A stretch of 24,533 nt of DNA, taken from NCBI GenBank assembly GCA_037969155.1, contig JBBKWW010000025.1, forward strand, positions 1 through 24,533. The letters run 5' to 3'. Shown here piece by piece: positions 1-6,641 of this stretch. Position numbers and translations under genes: made by a program. The notes under the pieces are model-generated. The model made no database searches, was not told the origin of the DNA, and was given only the letters and a program-made list of their open reading frames with translations. How positions within the stretch are numbered: position 1 is the first letter of the stretch; each line of letters begins with the position of its first letter. Origin of the DNA: JAYXXU01 sp037969155. GTDB lineage: Bacteria; Pseudomonadota; Gammaproteobacteria; Pseudomonadales; Moraxellaceae.

Positions 1-1
1 C

Positions 2-406
2 ATGAACGTACAAAAAGGTTTTACCCTGATCGAACTGATGATCGTTGTTGCCATTATCGGTATCTTGGCTGCTGTTGCGATTCCTCAGTATCAAAACTAC
101 ATCGCCAAATCACAAGTTAGCCGCGTGATGGGCGAAACTGGCTCACTGCGTACTGCAGTTGAGACCTGTGTGCTAGACGGAAAAATCGCTTGTGATACTG
201 GTGCGACAGATTCGAACTTGCTGACTCCAGCGCAGCCAGTCGCTACACTGGTTGCTGATGGTAGTGCAACAATTGTTGCAACCTTCGGTGGTAATTCTGC
301 TGCCGACATCAAAACCCAAACTATGACTTGGACTCGTACCACTGCCGGTGCTTGGACTTGTGCTACTACTGTTAATGCGAAATACAAGCCAACTGGTTGT
401 GCATAA
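2..406 (+). CDS. pilA: Type IV major pilin-like protein (PilA family), copy 1
   Basis: This 134-residue protein is a type IV pilin subunit. It has a short prepilin leader (MNVQKG) ending in the Gly that prepilin peptidase PilD cuts after. Mature Phe1 and the invariant Glu5 follow (FTLIE), then a hydrophobic assembly helix to about residue 30. Four cysteines are visible, two in the middle (ETC...IAC) and two near the C-terminus (WTC...TGC); the last pair would form the usual C-terminal disulfide loop. The ATG begins at the second base of the window, so the promoter and ribosome-binding site cannot be seen, but the gene looks complete because the leader has normal length. A strong terminator follows. 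A second pilin gene lies 111 bases downstream. Whether this is the main pilin or a minor variant cannot be decided from sequence. Confidence 0.93.
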   Translation: MNVQKGFTLIELMIVVAIIGILAAVAIPQYQNYIAKSQVSRVMGETGSLRTAVETCVLDGKIACDTGATDSNLLTPAQPVATLVADGSATIVATFGGNSAADIKTQTMTWTRTTAGAWTCATTVNAKYKPTGCA

Positions 407-423
407 TCGCTGAGATAAGCATC

Positions 424-453
424 AAAAAACCTCGCAGTTTGCGGGGTTTTTTT
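424..453 (+). terminator. Rho-independent terminator after pilin copy 1
   Basis: An A-tract leads into a six-pair stem (CCTCGC with GCGGGG, one G-T pair), a five-base loop (AGTTT) and a run of seven T. It lies 18 bases after the stop of the first pilin gene and just upstream of the sigma-54 promoter, so it insulates the two pilin genes from each other. Confidence 0.9.
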
Positions 454-473
454 AATATCTTTTTTCGGAAGTC

Positions 474-489
474 TGGCACAAAATTTGCA
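474..489 (+). promoter_or_regulatory. Sigma-54 (-24/-12) promoter of pilin copy 2
   Basis: The sequence TGGCACA-AAAT-TTGCA fits the sigma-54 consensus TGGCACR-N4-TTGCW at every position. The GG (475-476) and GC (487-488) doublets are ten bases apart, as RpoN requires. Transcription would start near base 500, giving a leader of about 18 bases that carries the ribosome-binding site AAGGAG (502-507). Pilin genes of Pseudomonas and relatives are known to use sigma-54 with the PilS/PilR two-component system; neither pilS nor pilR is in the window. Confidence 0.9.
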
Positions 490-517
490 TAATATCTGAT
501 TAAGGAGTGATGCCGCC

Positions 518-937
518 ATGAACAGACAACACGGATTTACACTGATTGAACTGATGATCGTGGTGGCGATTGTTGGGATACTTGCCGCTGTCGCTCTACC
601 ACAGTATCAAGTATACGTTTTAAAATCACAAGTTGTGAATGCTGTGACTGAGCTGGGTGGCGCACGGTCGCAGTATGAAATCATCATGAATGATGGAGCG
701 ACCAACTCCGCATTCACGCTAGATAATCTTGGTTTTACTGACTCAAAATACTGTGATTATACCGTTCATCAGCCTGATGCTGCTGGAGATTCTAAGCCTG
801 CCTTAGAGTGCAAACTCAAAAACGTAGGTATCATCACAGGTCAGTCAGTTTATTTGGATCGCACAAAAGATGGCTCATGGAAGTGTACGACCAGCGCAGG
901 TATAGATGCGAAGTATAAGCCACTAGACTGTATTTAA
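518..937 (+). CDS. Type IV pilin-like protein (PilA family), copy 2
   Basis: This 139-residue prepilin has a six-residue leader (MNRQHG), mature Phe1 and Glu5 (FTLIE), and a hydrophobic helix nearly identical to that of copy 1. Four cysteines are present (KYC, LEC, WKC, LDC); the last two would close the C-terminal loop. The C-terminal pattern GxWxC...AKYKPxxC is shared with copy 1, while the middle is unrelated in detail. The start is fixed by AAGGAG at 502-507 and by the leader. Expression should depend on RpoN through the promoter at 474-489. The stop codon overlaps that of the convergent gene on the other strand, so there is no room for a terminator between them. It could be an alternative major pilin or a minor one. 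Confidence 0.92.
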   Translation: MNRQHGFTLIELMIVVAIVGILAAVALPQYQVYVLKSQVVNAVTELGGARSQYEIIMNDGATNSAFTLDNLGFTDSKYCDYTVHQPDAAGDSKPALECKLKNVGIITGQSVYLDRTKDGSWKCTTSAGIDAKYKPLDCI

Positions 938-1398
938 CCCAGCGTCGGCATGTACTCAGTCAGTCGCTCCGAAGTCTTACGTAGGTTAATACTCAGCAGT
1001 GAGGCCACGCCTTTTAAGATGTTAATACCGATTTCAGGATGTAAGCGCAAAATCATCTCGAAGCCTTTGCGGGTCATCACCACCACACCCGTGGCGGATG
1101 CGGCACGTACCGATGCTGAGCGCGTTAAGCGATCAATCAAGGCCATTTCACCGATGGATGCGCCTTTGCTGAGTTTGGCGAGTACCACGGGCTGATCATT
1201 TTGATTGAATTTAATGACTTCCAGCATGCCATGAATGACAAAGCAGACATAGTCACCTTTTTCGCCTTCTTTAAACACGAAATCGCCCGGCTTGATGGTA
1301 TTGAAAAACATGTATTTTTCGATGATTTGGATTTCGTTTTCAGACAGATAGGTGAAAATCGCAACGGAGGTTAAATGCTGTGCGAGATGATCAGCCAT
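934..1398 (-). CDS. Cyclic nucleotide-binding domain protein (Crp/PKA regulatory fold)
   Basis: The protein is about 154 residues and is essentially one cNMP-binding domain. Visible hallmarks are the beta-roll segment KPGDFVFKEGEKGDYVCFVIHG and the phosphate-binding cassette GEMALIDRLTRSASVRA, with Gly-Glu and the Arg that contacts the cyclic phosphate. No helix-turn-helix follows, so it is not a Crp-type transcription factor; it probably acts by protein contact. I chose ATG 1398 (MADHLAQHL) because AAGGA sits eight bases upstream; the in-frame ATG at 1407 overlaps that site. The start overlaps the end of the nitrilase gene by eight bases, which suggests translational coupling. Ligand (cAMP, c-di-GMP or none) and partner are unknown. 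Confidence 0.85.
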   Translation of the reverse strand: MADHLAQHLTSVAIFTYLSENEIQIIEKYMFFNTIKPGDFVFKEGEKGDYVCFVIHGMLEVIKFNQNDQPVVLAKLSKGASIGEMALIDRLTRSASVRAASATGVVVMTRKGFEMILRLHPEIGINILKGVASLLSINLRKTSERLTEYMPTLG

Positions 1399-2248
1399 TG
1401 CAAACATCCTTGAATAGATCTGTGGGTAAGTCAAAACGCCGATGATCCATCAGCGGCATTGCCGACCGCCGCGCGATCAGAGCCGTTTGATCATAGCATG
1501 CCGTGAGAAGAGTTGAACCCCCAGACGCTGCTTCGCTGTAGATTTGTCCAGCACCATCGACAATCGCGCTGTGTCCCCATGTTTGCCGCGTGCCATGCCA
1601 GCCCGCTTGATTCGCACCGATGACCCAGCATTGGCTATCGATGGCACGGGCGCGAAGTAGCAGTGACCAATGTAACTGACCGGTCGCGTGGGTAAATGCC
1701 GATGGCGCGGTAAGTAGTTCAGCACCTTGCCGCCGTAACGCTAAGGCCAACTCAGGGAAGCGCAGATCGTAGCAAATCATCAAACCTAAGCGACCAAATG
1801 GCGTATGAGCACTGACCACTTGATCACCCGCTTCAAACGTGGCGGACTCCTGATAGCCACCCGCGCCATCGGCAACCTGTGCATCAAACAAATGGATTTT
1901 GTCGTAACGAGCGACCACGTCACCACTCGGATCAAACAATAAACAGCAAGAACGCACTTTAGCGTTCGGGACAATTTGACCATTGGGGCGATAGGCACAG
2001 GGCAGCGAGCCTGCGACGAGCCAGAGCTGATGTTGTCTCGCCATTGCGGCCAGTTGGTCACGAATCTGCTCAAATTGCGCAGCCGTGTGTCGCTGTTGAC
2101 CGGCGGCAAAACAGGCAAAATTTTCGGGTAGTACGGCTAGACACGCGCCAGCCTGTGCCGCTTGGCCAAGCAGAATTGAGGCATCAGCGAGATTTTGCGC
2201 AATACTGTCCTGTGAGGACATTTGTATCGCGGCAAGGATCGGTCGCAT
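1391..2248 (-). CDS. Carbon-nitrogen hydrolase (nitrilase superfamily, Nit1/NitB-like amidase)
   Basis: This 285-residue protein has the complete Glu-Lys-Cys triad of the nitrilase superfamily: Glu42 in LPENF, Lys117 in YDKIHLFD and Cys159 in MICYDLRFPEL. The KIHLFD and CYDLRFPE context is that of the Nit1/YbeM branch, whose characterised members hydrolyse deaminated glutathione, a metabolite-repair reaction; that substrate is inferred here from family. No signal peptide is seen, so it is cytoplasmic. It starts nine bases after the STAS gene and its last eight bases overlap the cyclic-nucleotide-binding gene, so all three are probably one transcript. Why a repair amidase sits between signalling genes is not evident from the sequence. 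Confidence 0.88.
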   Translation of the reverse strand: MRPILAAIQMSSQDSIAQNLADASILLGQAAQAGACLAVLPENFACFAAGQQRHTAAQFEQIRDQLAAMARQHQLWLVAGSLPCAYRPNGQIVPNAKVRSCCLLFDPSGDVVARYDKIHLFDAQVADGAGGYQESATFEAGDQVVSAHTPFGRLGLMICYDLRFPELALALRRQGAELLTAPSAFTHATGQLHWSLLLRARAIDSQCWVIGANQAGWHGTRQTWGHSAIVDGAGQIYSEAASGGSTLLTACYDQTALIARRSAMPLMDHRRFDLPTDLFKDVCNG

Positions 2249-2257
2249 GAGTTGGAT

Positions 2258-2791
2258 TTAGGAATATTGAGTGGGGGCTTTAAAGCGTTGGGCGGCTTGT
2301 TGTTGGCGTTCCTCTCGCTCTAGCTGTTTGACCAGCGGTTCAAACATGGCACGGTTATTCGCATTTAAGCTCATGAGTGTGCGGTGTGCTTCCAGCACAG
2401 TGTGCAGCATGTCATCCTGTGTGGTCTGTGTTTCGGGTAACGATTGCAAGCAACAGGTTTCAGTATTACGACAATTCAACAGTGTAAATACCTGTCCCAA
2501 ACCCATACTGTTGGCCAGCGTGGTCAGGTCGGTGTTGGTGGAGAGCAGAATCGGTTGTAGCTGATACAGATCACGAATCTTGAGTCCTAGCTTGGCAACC
2601 ACACCGAGTGCGGTGCTATCCATGAAGTTAGCGTCGGTCAGATCGACCACGACACCAGACACTTCTGGGCTTGGATTCAGTTTATCGAGTAGATGATCGA
2701 GACTACAGCAGGAGGGTGCACGTACTTCGCCGACAAGCTTGAATACGTGGGTACCATTTAGGCCTGCATACTCAATATGACCCATTGACAT
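2258..2791 (-). CDS. STAS-domain anti-sigma-factor antagonist (HsbA/SpoIIAA-like)
   Basis: The first 110 or so residues form a STAS domain: a beta strand ending VVVDLTDANFMDSTALG carries the Asp-Ser-Thr signature, with Ser59 as the residue normally phosphorylated by an anti-sigma kinase and dephosphorylated by a PP2C partner. A C-terminal extension of about 60 residues is charged and probably helical (EPLVKQLEREERQQQAAQR). At 177 residues it is longer than a bare STAS protein of about 100. The upstream minus-strand gene encodes a SpoIIE-type phosphatase, the expected partner. In Pseudomonas aeruginosa a similar pair lies next to vacJ/mlaA, as recalled. No anti-sigma kinase is in the window. 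ATG codons at 2791 and 2785 are both possible starts. Confidence 0.86.
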   Translation of the reverse strand: MSMGHIEYAGLNGTHVFKLVGEVRAPSCCSLDHLLDKLNPSPEVSGVVVDLTDANFMDSTALGVVAKLGLKIRDLYQLQPILLSTNTDLTTLANSMGLGQVFTLLNCRNTETCCLQSLPETQTTQDDMLHTVLEAHRTLMSLNANNRAMFEPLVKQLEREERQQQAAQRFKAPTQYS

Positions 2792-2822
2792 AAATGTGCC
2801 GGTTTGTATTGGTGGAAATTGT

Positions 2823-2850
2823 ATTATCGCATAGTGGCCAAAATTGGCAA
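2823..2850 (-). promoter_or_regulatory. Sigma-70-type promoter for STAS-nitrilase-cNMP genes
   Basis: On the minus strand a -35 element TTGCCA (2845-2850) is followed after 16 bases by a -10 element GATAAT (2823-2828), each one mismatch from consensus. It lies in the 162-base gap upstream of the STAS start, so the three downstream genes may be transcribed independently of mlaA and the phosphatase gene. Confidence 0.6.
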
Positions 2851-2953
2851 GACAACTCGCACGGTATTGTGCAGATTACTGCTGCTTTGGCGATATTTTT
2901 GTCATCATCATCGTGTCATAAACCGTTTAAACCTAAAAAGCGACCGCTGGGCA

Positions 2954-3940
2954 TTATTGCGTTTTTTCAATTGGTTGCCGCGACAAACACAGCAGAGCGA
3001 GATCATCGGGAAGATCGGGCGGCGGGGCAAAACGATGCTGGCTCAGCTGATCAATCAGTTGTTGTAACTGTGAGCTTAAGTTGCCTTCAAAAGCCTCTAA
3101 AGCACCATCTGAGGCAAAAATTAATTGCGCACCTGCCTGTAGATCCACGGTCTGCATTTTAAGATTCAGTTGTGCGGTGAGTCCCAGTGGAAAACTACTG
3201 CTGGTTAAAATTTCAGGGGTTTGGTCTGGTTGAATTAAGATGGCAGGCGGGTAGTGACCGGCACTGCACCAATGCACCTGATGCTGGTGCAAGTCCAGTA
3301 AGCCACACAACAAGGTGATATGTTTTCCAGTGTCTTGTTGTACCAGTAAGCGATTCATTTGATTGAGTAAGTCTTCTGGCCGATTGTCTCGACCATGAAA
3401 TGCCGCCAGCCAAGCACTCAGTAAGCTACTGGCCACGCCATGGCCGGCAACATCGGCCAAATAAAATAATACTTGCCGCTCATCCACTTTCCAATAGTCA
3501 ATCCAATCGCCTGATAAAAATGCGGCAGGCTGATAAAAATGATGTAACGTATAGCCTTGAATACTCAGTGGGTCAGGCAACAGCGATTGCTGTAATCTGA
3601 CTGCAGCAGGGAGGTCACGACCATCTTGTTGGCGTTGGTATTGATAACGAATCTGCGCGACCACATCGGGCAGTTGGGCGGGGATTGCTTCCCGCAGCCA
3701 ACCGGCTAATGCACCGCGCTGCCATGCTTCGGTCAGCGCAACAGCCTGATGCTCATTTGCCAGTACAATGGTGGGGTTCGGCCATAAATGCGCTAAAAAA
3801 ACCTGCACATCGGCGATAATGAGGGCATGATCGGCAATCTGTCCAATATCATCGACGGTCAATCCCTGCAAGTTATGCAGCAGTTGCCGTACCGGATGTT
3901 CGGTATCATCGGCAGCATGATCAATCAGGTAAATGGGCAT
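2954..3940 (-). CDS. PP2C/SpoIIE-type serine phosphatase with degenerate receiver-like N-terminus
   Basis: The C-terminal two thirds (about residues 115-325 of 328) are a PPM/SpoIIE phosphatase domain with all acidic metal ligands: GDWIDYW (Asp145, Asp148), DVAGHG (Asp163), FASDGALEA (Asp278) and the final DDLALL (Asp312, Asp313). The entry motif LQQSLLPDP is typical of RsbU/RssB-like phosphatases. The first 110 residues resemble a response-regulator receiver, but the stretch between the putative phosphoacceptor Asp44 and the next strand (PTIVLAN) is shortened and the conserved Lys-Pro near residue 84 is replaced (WLREAI). Phosphorylation control is therefore doubtful. Its likely substrate is the phosphoserine of the downstream STAS protein. 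It starts 32 bases after mlaA and probably shares its transcript. Confidence 0.87.
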   Translation of the reverse strand: MPIYLIDHAADDTEHPVRQLLHNLQGLTVDDIGQIADHALIIADVQVFLAHLWPNPTIVLANEHQAVALTEAWQRGALAGWLREAIPAQLPDVVAQIRYQYQRQQDGRDLPAAVRLQQSLLPDPLSIQGYTLHHFYQPAAFLSGDWIDYWKVDERQVLFYLADVAGHGVASSLLSAWLAAFHGRDNRPEDLLNQMNRLLVQQDTGKHITLLCGLLDLHQHQVHWCSAGHYPPAILIQPDQTPEILTSSSFPLGLTAQLNLKMQTVDLQAGAQLIFASDGALEAFEGNLSSQLQQLIDQLSQHRFAPPPDLPDDLALLCLSRQPIEKTQ

Positions 3941-3972
3941 AGATTGGCTACTTGGCGCAAGGACTGAGCGGG

Positions 3973-4902
3973 TTAAGGTTGATTGGCATCGGGGGTGTTG
4001 CTGTTGTCTTCATCACCCGGTGCTGCGTCAGCTGGCAGTGGCTTTGCTTCGAAGTCATCTGTGCGTGGTATGTCATCAAACTCTTCATCGCCAAAGCCCT
4101 CTTCAATCGGTGGATTGAGATGGACAGGTGGTGCGCCATCGAACACCTGAAACAAGCGCCGCTGCAAGTAGACGTCCCGTAGCACCGGATATTGATCCCC
4201 AGTCACGATGCTCTCAGCACCAATAAATGTAGCGCGTGTGTTGATCACATTGGTGGTGGTGAGGGCGATTCTGGCTCGATCTGCCTCGACGTACATGGTG
4301 GGGCTGGCCACCATATCTAAGATTTTGCCAGTAGCATCACGCAACGTACTAGGGCCGAGTAGTGGCAACATCAGATAAGGGCCTGATTTTATGCCCCAAA
4401 CGCCCAGTGTCTGGCCAAAATCCTCGTCGCCTGCTTTTAGATTAAAACTGCTATTAGCAGGGTCAGCAAAGCCCAGCGAGGTCAGGGTGTTTAAGGTAAA
4501 TCGCCCTAAGGTTTTGGTTGAGGCTTTGGGTTTACCTTGCAGCAGTTGATTGACTGCTATCCACGGCTCAGTAATATTTTGAAAGAAATTGCTGATGCCT
4601 GTGTTGATTGGTTTTGGAACCACACGTTGATAAAATTTGGCAGTTGGTAGCAGAATACGACGATCTATGGCATCGTTAAAACGATAGACTTGACGGTTAT
4701 AGCCTTGAAAGGGATCTTTCACCGCTTCGGGTAGATTTGCGGTGGCATCGACACTTATGGTTTGCATACGATCTGTGACGCTGGCGGCGAATACAGGTAA
4801 ATTAAGGCGCGAACTGCTGATATTGTCATCGGCAGAGGCCGCGCTGGCGCCAGTGACAAGCGCGCAGATGATCGTGAACCGCAACATGCACATACAACCC
4901 AT
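3973..4902 (-). CDS. mlaA: Outer-membrane lipid asymmetry protein MlaA (VacJ)
   Basis: The protein matches MlaA over most of its length: DPFQGYNRQVYRFNDAIDR, NFFQNITEPWIAVNQLLQG, the Gly/Asp-rich turn before EDFGQTLGVWG, and GPYLMLPLLGPSTLRDATG. MlaA removes misplaced phospholipids from the outer leaflet and passes them to the Mla pathway. Family members are usually lipoproteins. Here the N-terminus (MLRFTIICALVTGASAASA) looks like a cleavable signal peptide without a lipobox cysteine. A Pro/Asp/Glu-rich tail of about 45 residues follows the core. Start choice is open: ATG codons lie at 4902, 4893 and 4887, none with a good ribosome-binding site, and a TTG precedes the first. The linked phosphatase and STAS genes follow on the same strand. 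Confidence 0.92.
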   Translation of the reverse strand: MGCMCMLRFTIICALVTGASAASADDNISSSRLNLPVFAASVTDRMQTISVDATANLPEAVKDPFQGYNRQVYRFNDAIDRRILLPTAKFYQRVVPKPINTGISNFFQNITEPWIAVNQLLQGKPKASTKTLGRFTLNTLTSLGFADPANSSFNLKAGDEDFGQTLGVWGIKSGPYLMLPLLGPSTLRDATGKILDMVASPTMYVEADRARIALTTTNVINTRATFIGAESIVTGDQYPVLRDVYLQRRLFQVFDGAPPVHLNPPIEEGFGDEEFDDIPRTDDFEAKPLPADAAPGDEDNSNTPDANQP

Positions 4903-5003
4903 CAAAATTTTGCATCAAGAAAACTCAGAGTAAGCCAGTTTCTTAAGCTTGTAAATGCAACAGTACGCCTGTTCCGACTATTGTGATGCGAAATCATGGC
5001 TAC

Positions 5004-5015
5004 TGATCGTGATCA
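5004..5015. promoter_or_regulatory. Palindrome resembling an FNR/ANR box between mlaA and rpoN
   Basis: TGATC-GT-GATCA is a perfect inverted repeat with a two-base centre. It keeps the TGAT-N4-ATCA core of the FNR/ANR consensus TTGAT-N4-ATCAA but lacks the outer T and A. It lies in the 252-base gap between mlaA and rpoN, about 100 bases upstream of each start. GATC is common in this window, so chance occurrence is possible. Confidence 0.25.
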
Positions 5016-5107
5016 CTCTTACTTAAAATAGATTCATGTACGGATTGTGCTGCTGACTTTTTAGGCGTATTCGGCATAAAAGTTGCTTAGCACGAAAATT
5101 AGACACT

Positions 5108-5116
5108 TGCTATACT
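5108..5116 (+). promoter_or_regulatory. Extended -10 promoter of rpoN
   Basis: TGC-TATACT is an extended -10 element (TGN followed by a hexamer one base off TATAAT). A weak -35 candidate TTAGCA lies 18 bases upstream at 5087-5092. Transcription would start near 5123, giving a leader of about 30 bases before the rpoN start. The rest of the 252-base gap between mlaA and rpoN shows no gene; its other notable element is the palindrome at 5004-5015. Confidence 0.6.
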
Positions 5117-5154
5117 AAGTGCTATGACTGGCGCGTAATGCAATGAGGACACTC

Positions 5155-6627
5155 ATGAAAATGTCCCTTGGCTTAAAAATAGGCACATCGTTATCCCTAA
5201 CCCCGCAACTACAGCAAGCCATTCGGCTGCTTCAGTTGTCATCGTTAGAGCTTGAGCAAGAGATTCAAGTACAGCTAGATAGTAATCCGTTGCTTGAAGC
5301 GGTTGATGATCAGCCAGAGCCTGCAAGCACAGACGAGTACTTGCCGGAGCAAGCCCAAGAGAGTGAGTACGCTGATCAAACCGATGTCGATGTGCAGATG
5401 GCAGAGAGCCGCTTGGATGTTGAATTACCGGTCGATACCCAGTGGGATGATGTGTTTTCGCATCAGTCGACTGCGTTGGCGACGCCAGAGTTTGAGGAGC
5501 GTGAGGACAATCGTTGCGCGGAACAAACCCTGATTGATCATCTATTATGGCAACTGAATCTGAGTCCATTTTCGGCGGTCGATGGTTTGATTGCGCAGTG
5601 TATTATTGATGCGATTGATGATCGTGGTTATCTGATCGCTGAGATGGATGAGCTATTAGATGCAGTGAATCAACAGCTTGCCCAAGTAGATAATATTGAG
5701 CCAGTCGAGCAAGACGAAGTCGAGATGGTGCTGAAGCGTATTCAGCACTTTGATCCGATTGGTGTGGCAGCACGTAATCTTGCGGAGTGTTTAAGCCTGC
5801 AATTGCGTGCCTTACCAGAGCGCGTGCTGGAGCGTGCGGCAGCCTTGCGCGTGCTGCAACATCACGAATTACTGGTGTCAAATGAACTGTCGCGCTTGCT
5901 GCGTGCGACGCAACTGACCGAGCCTGAGTTACAGGCCGCATTGCTGTTGATCAAGTCGCTTGATCCTTACCCAGGGCTAAAATTTCAAGGCAATGATGAC
6001 AGCCATCAAGTGCCTGACGTGATTGTGCGCCAAAAATCAGGCCGTTGGGAGGTTCAACTCAATACCGATATTTTGCCAAAATTACGGGTTAATCCGTTCT
6101 ATGCGGGCATGATTAAACGTGCTGATCAAAGCGCAGACAATCAGTATTTGCGACAAAACATGCAAGAAGCGCGTAATTTTATTAAAAGTATCGATGAACG
6201 GCATAAAACCTTGCTTAAAGTATCCAGTTGTATTGTTGAACATCAGCGCGCATTTTTGGAGCATGGGCCTGAGGCGATGCGGCCATTGATTTTGCGCGAT
6301 ATCGCGAACGAAACCGAGCTACATGAATCCACGGTGTCACGGGTCACGACACAGAAATTCATGCTGACCCCGCGTGGTTTATTTGAGTTGAAGTATTTTT
6401 TTTCCAGTCATGTCGGTACCAGTACCGGTGGTGAGTGCTCTTCAACGGCGATTCGGGCAATGATCAAAAAAATGATCAGCGAAGAAAATACGCGTAAGCC
6501 GCTGTCGGATAATGTGATCGCAGAAAAGCTACAAGCGACTGGCATTGATGTGGCACGGCGGACGGTGGCCAAATATCGTGAGTCGTTGAATATCGCCTCC
6601 TCTAGTGAACGTAAGCGATTGATTTAA
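5155..6627 (+). CDS. rpoN: RNA polymerase sigma-54 factor RpoN
   Basis: The 490-residue protein has the three sigma-54 regions in order: the Gln/Leu-rich activator-interacting N-terminus (TPQLQQAIRLLQLS), an acidic linker with the core-binding domain, and a C-terminal DNA-binding part with LHESTVSRVT...KFMLTPRGLFELKYFF and the RpoN box ARRTVAKYRE (about 467-476), which reads the -24 element. I chose ATG 5155 because GAGGA (5145-5149) is well placed and the resulting N-terminus MKMSLGLKIG aligns with the family; the ATG at 5143 has no ribosome-binding site. In many Proteobacteria rpoN sits between lptB and hpf/ptsN; here it is followed by a nuclease gene instead. It should drive the sigma-54 promoter at 474-489. 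Confidence 0.97.
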   Translation: MKMSLGLKIGTSLSLTPQLQQAIRLLQLSSLELEQEIQVQLDSNPLLEAVDDQPEPASTDEYLPEQAQESEYADQTDVDVQMAESRLDVELPVDTQWDDVFSHQSTALATPEFEEREDNRCAEQTLIDHLLWQLNLSPFSAVDGLIAQCIIDAIDDRGYLIAEMDELLDAVNQQLAQVDNIEPVEQDEVEMVLKRIQHFDPIGVAARNLAECLSLQLRALPERVLERAAALRVLQHHELLVSNELSRLLRATQLTEPELQAALLLIKSLDPYPGLKFQGNDDSHQVPDVIVRQKSGRWEVQLNTDILPKLRVNPFYAGMIKRADQSADNQYLRQNMQEARNFIKSIDERHKTLLKVSSCIVEHQRAFLEHGPEAMRPLILRDIANETELHESTVSRVTTQKFMLTPRGLFELKYFFSSHVGTSTGGECSSTAIRAMIKKMISEENTRKPLSDNVIAEKLQATGIDVARRTVAKYRESLNIASSSERKRLI

Positions 6628-6641
6628 TATGAGACTATTGC

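Noticed and set aside
97..519. A 140-codon minus-strand open frame across the pilin region
   Set aside because: It overlaps the first pilin, a terminator and the sigma-54 promoter, and shows no recognisable domain.
2926..2952. An intrinsic terminator after the phosphatase gene on the minus strand
   Set aside because: AGCG-GT-CGCT before TTTTT has only four pairs and a two-base loop, too small to trust.
2794..3162. A 122-codon plus-strand frame covering the gap between the STAS and phosphatase genes
   Set aside because: It runs antisense into the phosphatase gene, has no ribosome-binding site and no protein-like pattern; the gap holds a minus-strand promoter instead.
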